This document shows, one piece after another, positions 44,005-52,645 of a stretch of 64,000 bases of DNA. This DNA is from Geopseudomonas sagittaria (GTDB lineage Bacteria > Pseudomonadota > Gammaproteobacteria > Pseudomonadales > Pseudomonadaceae). The stretch lies in NCBI RefSeq assembly GCF_900115715.1, contig NZ_FOXM01000005.1:186001-250000 (forward strand), given 5' to 3'. Below the pieces are notes generated by a model. It did no database searches. It was not told the origin of the DNA and worked only from the letters and a program-made list of their open reading frames with translations. The position numbers were made by a program, and so were the translations under genes. Position 1 is the first letter of the stretch; each line of letters begins with the position of its first letter.

Positions 44005-45429
44005 ATGAAGCTGTCCATGCCCCGTTTCGATCAGGCCCCCGTGCTGGTGGTCGGTGATGTCATGCTCGACCGCTACTGGCATGGCGCGACCAACCGCATC
44101 TCGCCGGAAGCGCCGGTGCCGGTGGTCAAGGTCGAGCAGATCGAGGATCGCCCGGGTGGAGCGGCCAACGTCGCGCTGAACATCGCGGCCCTCGGCGCGC
44201 CGGCCTGGCTGGTCGGCGTAACCGGGCAGGACGAGGCGGCCGACAGCCTGGCCGAGCGCCTGCATGCCGCGGGTGTCGATGCGCACTTCCAGCGCATTGC
44301 CAGCCAGCCGACCATCGTCAAGCTGCGCGTGATGAGCCGCCACCAGCAGCTGCTGCGCCTGGACTTCGAGGAGCCCTTCACCACCGATGGTACCGCGCTG
44401 CTCGCCGACGTGACCGCGTTGCTGGACAAGGTCCGGGTGCTGATCCTCTCCGACTACGGCAAGGGCGCGTTGCCCAACCACCAGGCGCTGATCCAGGCCG
44501 CACGGGCGCGCAACATCGCCGTGCTGGCCGATCCCAAGGGCAAGGATTTTTCCATCTATCGTGGCGCCAGCCTGATCACCCCCAACCTGGCCGAGTTCGA
44601 GGCGGTGGTCGGCCGCTGCAGCGACGAGGCCGAGCTGGTTGCCAAGGGCCTCAAGCTGCTCGCCGAGCTGGAGCTGGGCGCGCTGCTGGTGACCCGTGGC
44701 GAGCACGGCATGACCCTGCTGCGCCAGGGTTTCCCGGCCCTGCACCTGCCGGCCCGTGCCCGCGAGGTGTTCGACGTCACCGGCGCCGGCGACACGGTGA
44801 TCTCCACCCTGGCCACCGCCCTGGCCGCTGGCGAGGAGCTGCCCCAGGCGGTCGCGCTGGCCAACCTGGCGGCCGGCATCGTGGTCGGCAAGCTCGGCAC
44901 CGCGACCGTCAGCGCCCCGGAGCTGCGCCGTGCGGTGCAGCGCGAGCAGGGCGTCGGTCGCGGGGTGATGACCCTCGACCAGCTGCTGCCGGTGCTCGAG
45001 GATGCCCGCGCCCATGGCGAGAAGGTGGTGTTTACCAACGGCTGCTTCGATATCCTGCACGCCGGCCACGTCGCCTATCTGGAGCAGGCGCGCGCCCAGG
45101 GCGACCGGCTGGTCGTGGCGATCAATGACGATGCCTCCGTCGCGCGCCTGAAGGGGCCCGGTCGGCCGATCAACAGCGTCGACCGGCGCATGGCGGTGCT
45201 CGCCGGCCTCGGTGCGGTGGACTGGGTGGTCAGCTTCGCCGAGGATACCCCCGAGGTCCTGCTGGAGAAGGTGCGTCCCGACGTGCTGGTCAAGGGCGGC
45301 GACTACGGCCTCGATGGGGTGGTTGGTGCCGACATCGTGTTGGCTTACGGAGGTGACGTGAAGGTGCTGAACTTCGTCGATAGTTGCTCGACCACTGCAA
45401 TTGTCGAGAAGATTCGCGAGCGCTCCTGA
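44005..45429 (+). CDS. hldE: Bifunctional heptose 7-phosphate kinase/heptose 1-phosphate adenylyltransferase
   Basis: Makes ADP-D-glycero-D-manno-heptose, the donor precursor for WaaC and WaaF. 474 residues: N-terminal PfkB-type kinase (residues about 1-320) with [11 protein letters not shown] and the DVTGAGDTV active-site loop, and C-terminal nucleotidyltransferase (about 340-474) with [20 protein letters not shown] (HxGH). The ATG at 44005 has GGAGA upstream. It follows msbA closely. Confidence 0.98.
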   Translation: MKLSMPRFDQAPVLVVGDVMLDRYWHGATNRISPEAPVPVVKVEQIEDRPGGAANVALNIAALGAPAWLVGVTGQDEAADSLAERLHAAGVDAHFQRIASQPTIVKLRVMSRHQQLLRLDFEEPFTTDGTALLADVTALLDKVRVLILSDYGKGALPNHQALIQAARARNIAVLADPKGKDFSIYRGASLITPNLAEFEAVVGRCSDEAELVAKGLKLLAELELGALLVTRGEHGMTLLRQGFPALHLPARAREVFDVTGAGDTVISTLATALAAGEELPQAVALANLAAGIVVGKLGTATVSAPELRRAVQREQGVGRGVMTLDQLLPVLEDARAHGEKVVFTNGCFDILHAGHVAYLEQARAQGDRLVVAINDDASVARLKGPGRPINSVDRRMAVLAGLGAVDWVVSFAEDTPEVLLEKVRPDVLVKGGDYGLDGVVGADIVLAYGGDVKVLNFVDSCSTTAIVEKIRERS

Positions 45430-45557
45430 GCTCGAATATTGCGCGCCAGCCGCGCAGTGACGCGGGGCGCAAGCATTTCTGCACGGACTGCTGGGACTGC
45501 GGCCAGCCATTGCTGCCGAGGCGTGGGCTGGCGTGATCGGTTTAATTGTGGGAATTC

Positions 45558-46493
45558 ATGATGATTGGAATAAAAAGTATCGCCAGTTACATCCCGGCAG
45601 GCCGGATCGACAACATCGCCCAGGCAGCCTCCTTCGACCGGGATGAGGCCTTCGTGCAGGCCAAGATCGGCACCGCCACGCTGTCGGTGAAGGATGCCTC
45701 CGAGGACACCTCGGATCTGTGCGCCGCCGCCGTGCGCAACCTGCTGGCGAAGAACCCCGAGCTGCGTCTGGAGGATGTCCAGGCGCTCATCGTGGTGACC
45801 CAGAACGGCGACGGCGAAGGCCTGCCGCACACCTCGGCCATCGCCCAGCACAAGATCGGCCTGCCCACCAGCGTGGCCTGCTTCGACGTCTCCCTGGGCT
45901 GCTCCGGCTATGTCTACGGCCTCTATGCGATCAAGGGCTTCATGGAAGCCGCCGGCCTGAAGAACGGCATCCTGGTCACCTGCGATCCCTACTCGAAGAT
46001 CATGGATCGCAGCGATCGCATGACCACCCTGCTGTTCGGCGACGCCGCCACCGCGACCTGGATCGGCGAGGATCCGCTGTGGGAACTGGGCCCGGCGCGC
46101 TTCGGTACCGACGGCAGCGGCGCCGATCATCTGATCGTGCGCGATGGCTGTTTCCACATGAACGGCCGTCAGGTGTTCAACTTCGCCAGCCTGAAGATCA
46201 TCCCGCACATGCAGGAAGTCCTCGAGGAAGCCGGCCTGAGCCTGGACAGCGTGGATGCCTACTGTCTGCATCAGGGCAGTGGCGCGATTGTCGATGCCAT
46301 TGCCAAGAGGCTAGGCGAGAACGGTGACAGAGTCGTGAAGGACATGTGCGGCGCCGGCAACACCGTGTCCTCTACCATCCCGCTGTTGATGGAGCGTTAC
46401 GCCTTCGAGGGTTCGGCGTGGCAGAACCTGGTGATGAGCGGCTTCGGCGTCGGCCTGTCCTGGGGCTCGGCCGTCCTCTTCCGCCGCGGATGA
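45558..46493 (+). CDS. FabH-like 3-oxoacyl-ACP synthase III
   Basis: Ketoacyl-ACP synthase III fold protein of 311 residues. The catalytic triad is complete: C115 in SLGCSGYVYG, H238 in YCLHQGSG and N268 in GAGNTVSST. Such enzymes condense acyl-CoA with malonyl-ACP or make/transfer acyl groups in secondary pathways. It is not the main FabH by context: it lies between hldE and a REP-like hairpin. It may supply an acyl chain for surface-glycan modification; that is inference. The ATG at 45558 is chosen; a second ATG is adjacent. Confidence 0.85.
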   Translation: MMIGIKSIASYIPAGRIDNIAQAASFDRDEAFVQAKIGTATLSVKDASEDTSDLCAAAVRNLLAKNPELRLEDVQALIVVTQNGDGEGLPHTSAIAQHKIGLPTSVACFDVSLGCSGYVYGLYAIKGFMEAAGLKNGILVTCDPYSKIMDRSDRMTTLLFGDAATATWIGEDPLWELGPARFGTDGSGADHLIVRDGCFHMNGRQVFNFASLKIIPHMQEVLEEAGLSLDSVDAYCLHQGSGAIVDAIAKRLGENGDRVVKDMCGAGNTVSSTIPLLMERYAFEGSAWQNLVMSGFGVGLSWGSAVLFRRG

Positions 46494-46501
46494 GCAACCG
46501 C

Positions 46502-46559
46502 GGCGAATGAATTCGCCCCTGCGTGGCTCCGTTCCCCTGCAGGGGCGAACTCATTCGCC
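46502..46559. repeat. REP-like palindrome between convergent genes
   Basis: Two 21-bp arms (46502-46522 and 46539-46559) are complementary except at one position; the arms contain GAATGAATTCGCCCCTGC and the loop is 16 bp. It lies between the convergent ketosynthase gene and the next minus-strand gene, so it may also serve as a bidirectional terminator. Sequences of this GAATTCGCCCC type are dispersed in Pseudomonas genomes. Confidence 0.75.
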
Positions 46560-46570
46560 CGGTAGTGTGC

Positions 46571-47443
46571 TCAGGCGCAGCGTCGCTGCGTCACCCAATC
46601 GTCCCAGCGTACCCGCTCCTCGCGGATCAGCCAGCCATCCTGAGCGGCAAAACTTTCCGACAGCCACAGCCCGTCGGTGGCAGCGCTGCGCAGTTCGCCG
46701 TGCTGCAGGGTGAACAGCTCGTTGTCGGGGTTATCCACCGGCAGCAGGTAGAGATCCGGGCTCTGGCGGTCGAGGCGACTGAGCAGAACGCCGTCCTCCA
46801 GGCATTCGTCGCTGTGGAACAGACTTGGCTCCAGCAAATCTTCCGGCAATTCCAGCCGCAGGTCGTAGACCAGCTGCAGGGAGGCGGTGGGCAGATGCAC
46901 GTAGGCCTGCGGGCGCTCCAGCAGCGGCAGGTTGCCGGCATGCACCCGACGGGCGGCGCCGGATAGCGGGCTGAGCCGGTAGTGGTACTGGCCGTGATGG
47001 GGCAGGGCGGCGCCGTGCGGGGTGGGCAGCCAGTGCTCGCCGAAGCGCCCGCCGAGCCAGCCGCGCGGGGTTTCCACCAGACATTCCTCGGCCACCTCCT
47101 GCAGGGCGGTATGCAGCGGCAGATGCAGCTCGCGACTCGGCACGTAGCCGGAAATCAGCTTGAGCACACAGTCGCCGCGATCCTGGCGCTGCTGGCGGAC
47201 CAGCAGCCAGTAGTCGCGGTCCTGCCAGTTGAGGGTCAGGCGCACGGAGACGCCGAGGTTGGCCAGCTCGCAGGTGAAGTGCTGGGGCGTGTCGATCTGC
47301 AGCGGACGGCGCCGCTCGAGCATCTGGCTGAAGTTCAACGGGGCGCCGAGCGGCTGGTAGACCAGACGCTGCGCGGAGGCTTCGACATGCAGCGGCTGGG
47401 TCTTGAAGGTGCTCGGGTCCTTGCGGGTGAGAATCCTGGGCAT
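46571..47443 (-). CDS. Conserved hypothetical protein
   Basis: A 290-residue soluble protein with no domain I can name. It starts MPRILTRKDPSTFKTQPLHV and contains QEVAEECLVETPRGWLGGRF, weakly reminiscent of a Nudix-like EE helix but without the full GX5EX7REUXEEXGU box, and RVRWDDWVTQRRCA at its end. No signal peptide or helix-forming membrane segment is seen. It sits between the REP-like hairpin and the aldo/keto reductase gene. PAO1 has a hypothetical gene in about this place. Confidence 0.7.
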   Translation of the reverse strand: MPRILTRKDPSTFKTQPLHVEASAQRLVYQPLGAPLNFSQMLERRRPLQIDTPQHFTCELANLGVSVRLTLNWQDRDYWLLVRQQRQDRGDCVLKLISGYVPSRELHLPLHTALQEVAEECLVETPRGWLGGRFGEHWLPTPHGAALPHHGQYHYRLSPLSGAARRVHAGNLPLLERPQAYVHLPTASLQLVYDLRLELPEDLLEPSLFHSDECLEDGVLLSRLDRQSPDLYLLPVDNPDNELFTLQHGELRSAATDGLWLSESFAAQDGWLIREERVRWDDWVTQRRCA

Positions 47444-47572
47444 GGCGACTCCTTGGGCTGACAAGAATGCATTGGAATTGTGCAGTCAGCCCGCGTCTGC
47501 GCGTGACACAGACGCGGGGCTCGGGGTCAGGAGAGGTTAGCCGAGCCTGAACGCTCTGTCTGTGCGCATCGG

Positions 47573-48430
47573 TCAGACGGATTGTCGCGCCTTGAGCAGC
47601 GCCGCCACTGTGGCTACGTTGCTCGCCAGGTGGGCGGGAGTGATGGTGCCGACGATCGCGCTGCTCACCGCCGGGTGGGCGAAGATCAGCTCGAAGCTGG
47701 CGCGCACCGGATCCATGCCGGCCAGGCAGGCCTCCTGCGAGGTGGCCTGGCCGACCTGCTGCGCGGGCCGGCAGGCATGACCGCTGGCCAGCGCCTTCTT
47801 GATCAGGATGCCCTTGCCATGGCTCGCCGCGTAATCGAGCACGGGCTTCTCGCCCTGCTCGTTGAGGTTGTAGGTGACCATCGCGCAGTCGCCGTCCTCC
47901 AGCGCGCGCAGGCCGCCGGCGACGGTCTTGCCGGAGAAGCCGAAGGCGCGGATCAGGCCCTCCTGCTTGAGCTGGGCGAGGGTGGCATACACCTCTGTCT
48001 GCTCCAGCACGGCGAGGTCGTTGCCGTCGGAGTGCACCAGCACCAGATCCAGATAGTCGGTTTCCAGGCGCCGCAGGCTGCGCTCGACGGAAAAGCGCGT
48101 GTGCGCGGCGCTGAAGTCGAAGTGCGAGGCGCCGTGGTCGAACTCCTCGCCGACCTTGCTGCAGATCACCCAGTCCTGGCGCTGGCCGCGCAGCAGCGGG
48201 CCGAGACGCTGCTCGCTGACGCCATAGGCCGGCGCGGTGTCGAGCAGGTTGATGCCCAGCGCACGGGCCTGGCTGAGCAGGGCGGCGGCGGTGCGGTCGT
48301 CGGGGATGGTGAAGCCGTTGGGATACTTCACCCCCTGATCGCGGCCCAGCTTGACCGTGCCCAGACCCAGCGGCGAGACGACGAGGCCGGTGCTGCCCAG
48401 CGGGCGCCAGAAGTCGTGCAGGCTGCTCAT
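47573..48430 (-). CDS. Aldo/keto reductase family protein
   Basis: A 285-residue TIM-barrel NAD(P)H oxidoreductase. The start RPLGSTGLVVSPLGLGTVKL, INLLDTAPAYGVSEQRLG (catalytic Asp and Tyr region) and ICSKVG (Lys) are typical; DYLDLVLVHSDG carries the expected His. It overlaps the FAD oxidoreductase gene by 4 bp, showing an operon. Substrate unknown. Confidence 0.9.
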   Translation of the reverse strand: MSSLHDFWRPLGSTGLVVSPLGLGTVKLGRDQGVKYPNGFTIPDDRTAAALLSQARALGINLLDTAPAYGVSEQRLGPLLRGQRQDWVICSKVGEEFDHGASHFDFSAAHTRFSVERSLRRLETDYLDLVLVHSDGNDLAVLEQTEVYATLAQLKQEGLIRAFGFSGKTVAGGLRALEDGDCAMVTYNLNEQGEKPVLDYAASHGKGILIKKALASGHACRPAQQVGQATSQEACLAGMDPVRASFELIFAHPAVSSAIVGTITPAHLASNVATVAALLKARQSV

Positions 48431-49602
48431 GCGAACAGTTCCTCCCAGAGCGGCCGAGCCACGGTGGGGCGGGGCAGCTCGGGCAGGGCCGGACAGTTGC
48501 CCGGCTGAACCGCTTCGCGCTCGAGGGTGGCGATCACCCGGTCGGCGAAGTCCGGCGCCAGCGCCAGCTTGGTTGGCCAGCCGACCAGCAGAGGCCCCTG
48601 CTCGCTAAGAAAGGCGTTGTCCGGGCGCACCAGGCCGGACTGCGCCGGCTCGGCGCGATCCACGCGCAGGGTGCGCCACTGTGCAGCCGATAGATCGACC
48701 CACGGCAGCAGCTCGCCCAGCTCCTTCTGCGCCGCCTTGATCTGCGCCGCCTCGTCGCGCGCCACGCCGTCGGCCTCTGCCAGATCGCCGCCGAGATACC
48801 ATACCCACTGACCATCGGCAGTCGGATGGCTGGTCACCGTGACCCGCGGTTTCGGTCCGCCACCCAGGCAATGGGCGTACAGCGGTTTCAGCGTCGGCGC
48901 CTTGACCAGCACCATGTGCAGCGGACGCAGCTGCTGTTTCGGCTGCTCGATGCCCAGAGTGTTGAGCAGATCGGCATTGCCCTGGCCGGCACTGAGCACG
49001 ATGCGCCGGGCGCGGATCTCGCGGCCATCGACCCGCAGGCCGACCAGCTCGCCATCCTCGCGCAGCGGCGCGATGCGCTCGCCGGCCAGCAGGCCGTCGC
49101 CGCCCAGCTCGGCCAGGCGGGCGATCAGGCTCGGCACGTCGAGCACCAGCTCGGCCAGGCGATAGACCTTGCCCTTGAATTTCGGGTGCTGCAGCGCCGG
49201 CGGCAGCTCGGCGCCCTTGACCTGATCGACCCGTCCGCGCATGGCCTTGCTGGCGAAGAAACTGGTCAGGTTGCCGGCCAGGGTGCCCGGCGACCACAGA
49301 TAGTGCGCCTCGGAGAGCAGGCGCACGCCGGAGAGGTCCAGCTCGCCACTGCCGGCCAGCGCCTCGCGCCAGCGCCTGGGCATGTCGGCGATGGCCTCGG
49401 AGGAGCCGGTCAGCGCGCCGCTCAGCGCGTACTTGGTGCCGCCATGGATGATCCCCTGCGACTTCACGCTCTGCCCGCCGCCGAGGCGGTCGTTCTCCAC
49501 CAGCAGGGTGGCGTAGCCGAGCCGGCGCAGGCGGGCATTCAGCCAGAGGCCGGCGATACCGCCGCCGACGATGAGGATATCGGTGCTCAGGGCTTGAGAC
49601 AT
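48427..49602 (-). CDS. FAD-dependent oxidoreductase (DAO family)
   Basis: A 391-residue flavoprotein. The Rossmann FAD site is DILIVGGGIAGLWLNARLRR at about residues 8-27 with the GxGxxG fingerprint, and the SQGIIHGGTKYALSG part resembles glycerol-3-phosphate dehydrogenase/DAO proteins. RRIVLSAGQGNADLL is the second dinucleotide part. The start MSQALSTD at 49602 fits family length; longer frames run through the tandem repeat and are rejected. Coupled to the aldo/keto reductase. Substrate unknown. Confidence 0.88.
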   Translation of the reverse strand: MSQALSTDILIVGGGIAGLWLNARLRRLGYATLLVENDRLGGGQSVKSQGIIHGGTKYALSGALTGSSEAIADMPRRWREALAGSGELDLSGVRLLSEAHYLWSPGTLAGNLTSFFASKAMRGRVDQVKGAELPPALQHPKFKGKVYRLAELVLDVPSLIARLAELGGDGLLAGERIAPLREDGELVGLRVDGREIRARRIVLSAGQGNADLLNTLGIEQPKQQLRPLHMVLVKAPTLKPLYAHCLGGGPKPRVTVTSHPTADGQWVWYLGGDLAEADGVARDEAAQIKAAQKELGELLPWVDLSAAQWRTLRVDRAEPAQSGLVRPDNAFLSEQGPLLVGWPTKLALAPDFADRVIATLEREAVQPGNCPALPELPRPTVARPLWEELFA

Positions 49603-49690
49603 GAACGGGTGCCATTCGGGAACAAGGGGCAAAGTATAACGCCGGGCACCGGCGCAGTGCCGCCGGAAGCCCCCGAGAGCGCACGATCCT

Positions 49691-49738
49691 TGTGGACTTG
49701 TGGACTTGTGGACTTGTGGACTTGTGGACTTGTGGACT
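49691..49738. repeat. 8-bp tandem repeat, six perfect copies
   Basis: The unit TGTGGACT occurs six times in a row from 49691 to 49738, followed by a degenerate TGTGGCTT and a GTGGGAGGCGCGACCTCG REP-like segment. It sits in the 295-bp gap between the divergent FAD oxidoreductase and waaA genes, 160 bp before the waaA start. A short tandem repeat of non-triplet unit length is a slippage-prone sequence. Confidence 0.92.
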
Positions 49739-49897
49739 TGTGGCTTGTGGGAGGCGCGACCTCGCGGCGATGCAGGCCACAGGCCTGCCATAAGGATCTC
49801 CGCCCATGCAGTGCTTAGAGTTGACCCCGCCAGAGCGTGGTGCTCCGTGTGACGGATGGCCGCATAAAATGGCGGCCAACTGATATCCTCCGCGCCC

Positions 49898-51184
49898 ATG
49901 AACCGCACCCTCTACACGCTCCTGTTGCACCTGGCTCTGCCGCTGATCGCTTTGCGCCTGTACCTGCGCGGGCGCAAGGCGCCGGCCTACCGCCAGCGCA
50001 TCGCCGAGCGCTTCGCCTTCAAGCTATCGCCGCTCAAGCCCGGCGGCATCTGGGTGCATGCCGTCTCGGTGGGCGAGAGCATCGCCGCCGCGCCGCTGAT
50101 CCGCGCCCTGCGCGAGCACCATCCCGAACTGCCGATCACCGTTACCTGCATGACGCCCACCGGCTCCGAGCGCATCCGCGCGCTGTTCGGCGATCAGGTG
50201 CAGCACTGCTACCTGCCCTACGACCTGCCGTGGGCGGCGGCACGTTTCCTCGATCGGGCGCGACCGAAGCTCGCGGTGATCATGGAAACCGAGCTGTGGC
50301 CCAACCACATCCACCAGTGCGCCCGGCGCGGCATTCCCACCGTACTGGCCAACGCCCGCCTGTCGGCGAAGTCAGCCCGCGGCTATGCCCGCTTCGCCGG
50401 CCTGACCCGACCGATGCTCGCCGAGATGAGCTGGATAGCCGCGCAGACCGAGGCCGAGGCCGAACGCTTTCGCCAGCTGGGCGCCCGCCCCGAGTGCGTC
50501 AGCGTCACCGGTTCGATCAAGTTCGACCTCACCATCGACCCCGAACTGCAATCGCGTGCCCAGGCGCTGCGCGCCAGCTGGGGTGCCGACCAGCGCCCGG
50601 TGTGGATCGCCGCCAGTACCCATGCCGGCGAGGACGAGATCATTCTTGCTGCCCATCGTCGACTGCTGGCCGAAAAATCCGACAGCCTGCTGATCCTGGT
50701 GCCGCGACACCCGGAACGTTTCGAGGCCGTCCATGTCCTATGCCAGCGCGAAGGCTTCGCCACCGTGCGCCGCTCATCCGGCCAGCCAGTGGGCGAGGGC
50801 GATCAGCTGCTGCTCGGCGATACCATGGGCGAACTGCTGTTCCTTTACGCCTTGGCGGATGTGGCTTTCGTCGGTGGCAGTCTCGTGCCCAATGGGGGGC
50901 ACAACCTGCTGGAGCCGGCGGCCCTGGGTTTGCCGGTGCTCAGCGGTCCGCACCTGTTCAACTTCCTCGAGATCGCCGCGCAGTTGCGCGAGGCTGGGGC
51001 GCTGGCTGAGGTGGCCGATACCCAGGCGCTGCATGAGGCCGTGCAGCAACTGCAAGCGGATAGCGCCCGCCGTCAGCGGATGGGACAGGCTGGCCTCGGC
51101 GTACTCAAGGCCAATCAAGGCGCTCTAGAGCGATTGCTGAATGGGCTTGAGCGTTTGTTGATCGCCGGAGGACGGCGCGACTGA
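49898..51184 (+). CDS. waaA: Kdo transferase
   Basis: CMP-Kdo:lipid IVA transferase (GT30), adding the Kdo residues to lipid A at the inner membrane. 428 residues with one N-terminal membrane helix (LYTLLLHLALPLIALRLYL). HAVSVGESIAAAPLIRAL carries the catalytic glutamate, METELWPN and VTGSIKFDL are conserved, and GGSLVPNGGHNLLEPAALG is the CMP-Kdo site. Upstream lies the 8-bp tandem repeat. Downstream begins the polysaccharide cluster. Confidence 0.97.
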   Translation: MNRTLYTLLLHLALPLIALRLYLRGRKAPAYRQRIAERFAFKLSPLKPGGIWVHAVSVGESIAAAPLIRALREHHPELPITVTCMTPTGSERIRALFGDQVQHCYLPYDLPWAAARFLDRARPKLAVIMETELWPNHIHQCARRGIPTVLANARLSAKSARGYARFAGLTRPMLAEMSWIAAQTEAEAERFRQLGARPECVSVTGSIKFDLTIDPELQSRAQALRASWGADQRPVWIAASTHAGEDEIILAAHRRLLAEKSDSLLILVPRHPERFEAVHVLCQREGFATVRRSSGQPVGEGDQLLLGDTMGELLFLYALADVAFVGGSLVPNGGHNLLEPAALGLPVLSGPHLFNFLEIAAQLREAGALAEVADTQALHEAVQQLQADSARRQRMGQAGLGVLKANQGALERLLNGLERLLIAGGRRD

Positions 51185-51349
51185 AGGTTTGGCGTAAAGG
51201 CCAACCGCGAAAATAATGCCAGCTTGCCGGCATGGGGTGGCAGGTTGGGCAAAATCCATGCGACGGTCTCAAGCGTATTGCCAGCATTGAGTGCCTTCCT
51301 TAGCATGCCGGGTCCTTTTCGGTCAGGCGCATAAACCAAGGAGCAGTAA

Positions 51350-52411
51350 GTGCAGCAAGCAGGAATCCACAATCGTTACGGCGATGACGAAATCGACCTT
51401 CGAGAGCTGTTTGCCGGCCTGTGGGCCGAGCGTCTGCTGATCCTGCTGGTCACTCTGGTGGTCGGTGCAGGCGCAGCCGCCTATGCCTTTCTTGCCACCC
51501 CCGTGTACGAGGCGAAATCCAGCCTGCTGCCGCCGCGTCTGAGCGATATCGCCGGTTACAATGTTGGCCGTGCTGAGGCCAAGCTGGTCGAGTTCAAAGT
51601 GGCGGACGTCTACAGCGTATTTACCCGAAACCTGATCTCCGAATCGGCCCGCCGTAGTTTCTTCAGAGAGGTCTATCTGCCTTCCTTGACCGAAGAGCAG
51701 CGCTCGGCTCCGCAGGATGTGCTGTGGAAACAGTACAGCGCGACGTTAACGGCCAAGGCGCCGGACTTGAAGGCTCGCCCCGAGTATTTCGAGGTGCGGG
51801 TCGAGCACAAGGATCCCGAGCTCGCCGCGCAATGGGTCAACCTCTACGTAGAGCGTGCCGCTGAGCTGGCGCGCAGCGACATGCAGCAGAATGTACGCCA
51901 GGAGCTTGATGCTCGTATCCAAGAGATCGAGCGGCAGATCGAGGTGTTGCGCGAAGCAGCACTGAAGCGCCGGGAAGACCGCATCGCTCGCCTCAAGGAG
52001 GCCTTGGTAGTAGCGGACAAGGTGGGGGTAGATGCGCCGCAGGTCACTCCTGGACGCACCTCCTCGGATGGCGACCTGTCCTCCTTCGTTGATGGCAGCC
52101 TGATGTACATGCGTGGCGCCAAAGCCATCCGTGCAGAGCTGCAGGTGCTGGAGGCCCGAGAGTCGGATGATCCATTTATCAGTGAGCTGCGTTATCTGCA
52201 GAGCCGGCTAGTCTTCCTGCAACGTATTGACGTGAAGCCCGACAACGTCGCCGTCTTCACCCTCGACAGCGCGGCCGAGGTTCCGGAAACCCCGATCAAA
52301 CCGAAGAAACGCTCGATCCTGATCCTCGGTTTGGCACTTGGCGGAATGCTCGGTATTTTCCTTGCGCTGATTCGGCGTCTACTACGGAAGGACCCGACCG
52401 CCGCCGTATGA
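51350..52411 (+). CDS. wzz: Wzz-family O-antigen chain-length regulator
   Basis: Polysaccharide copolymerase of 353 residues. One helix near residues 30-50 (LLILLVTLVVGAGAAAYAFL), a periplasmic alpha/beta and coiled-coil region to about 315, and a second helix at about 325-345 (SILILGLALGGMLGIFLALI) preceded by PETPIKPKKR, the proline-rich motif of Wzz proteins. It starts with GTG at 51350 with AAGGAG 6-7 bp before it. It sets chain length for Wzy-made polymer, which fits the wzx and wzy-type genes downstream. Confidence 0.93.
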   Translation: MQQAGIHNRYGDDEIDLRELFAGLWAERLLILLVTLVVGAGAAAYAFLATPVYEAKSSLLPPRLSDIAGYNVGRAEAKLVEFKVADVYSVFTRNLISESARRSFFREVYLPSLTEEQRSAPQDVLWKQYSATLTAKAPDLKARPEYFEVRVEHKDPELAAQWVNLYVERAAELARSDMQQNVRQELDARIQEIERQIEVLREAALKRREDRIARLKEALVVADKVGVDAPQVTPGRTSSDGDLSSFVDGSLMYMRGAKAIRAELQVLEARESDDPFISELRYLQSRLVFLQRIDVKPDNVAVFTLDSAAEVPETPIKPKKRSILILGLALGGMLGIFLALIRRLLRKDPTAAV

Positions 52412-52448
52412 TCGCGAGCCAGGCAGGCTTTCCTGCTGGCATGACAAC

Positions 52449-52474
52449 GCCCGTGCCGCGCAAGCGGTGCGGGC
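52449..52474 (+). terminator. GNRA-capped hairpin between wzz and ops
   Basis: An 11-bp stem (52449-52459 with 52464-52474) containing two G-U wobbles is closed by a GCAA tetraloop. It lies 37 bp after the wzz stop and 41 bp before the JUMPstart match. No T-run follows, so it may be a pause or processing hairpin rather than a full terminator. Confidence 0.45.
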
Positions 52475-52515
52475 GACTGCGTTAACCTGCCGTTCTCAGG
52501 AAAGCGACGTCAAAT

Positions 52516-52532
52516 CCTGGGGCGGTAGCGTG
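52516..52532 (+). promoter_or_regulatory. JUMPstart/ops element upstream of wzx
   Basis: CCTGGGGCGGTAGCGTG matches the 3' end of the enteric JUMPstart sequence at 16 of 17 positions, and the ops core GGCGGTAGCGTG (52521-52532) is exact. It is 113 bp before the wzx start, in the untranslated leader. ops pauses RNA polymerase and recruits RfaH, which then suppresses termination over long surface-polysaccharide operons. The pse-wzy operon downstream is such an operon. Confidence 0.88.
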
Positions 52533-52645
52533 CTTGAAAACCCCAAGCTGGGAGTAAAGATCAGCACCTGAATCATGGACGCTGCGCCTATACGGCGAAG
52601 GGGCTGCCAATTGCCCGCCAACAATCAAACCAGATACAAACACCA

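Noticed and set aside
49605-49908. Longer N-terminal extension of the FAD oxidoreductase across the tandem repeat
   Set aside because: The extension would translate the 8-bp repeat into a repetitive peptide; the family start with the FAD-binding strand is at 49602.
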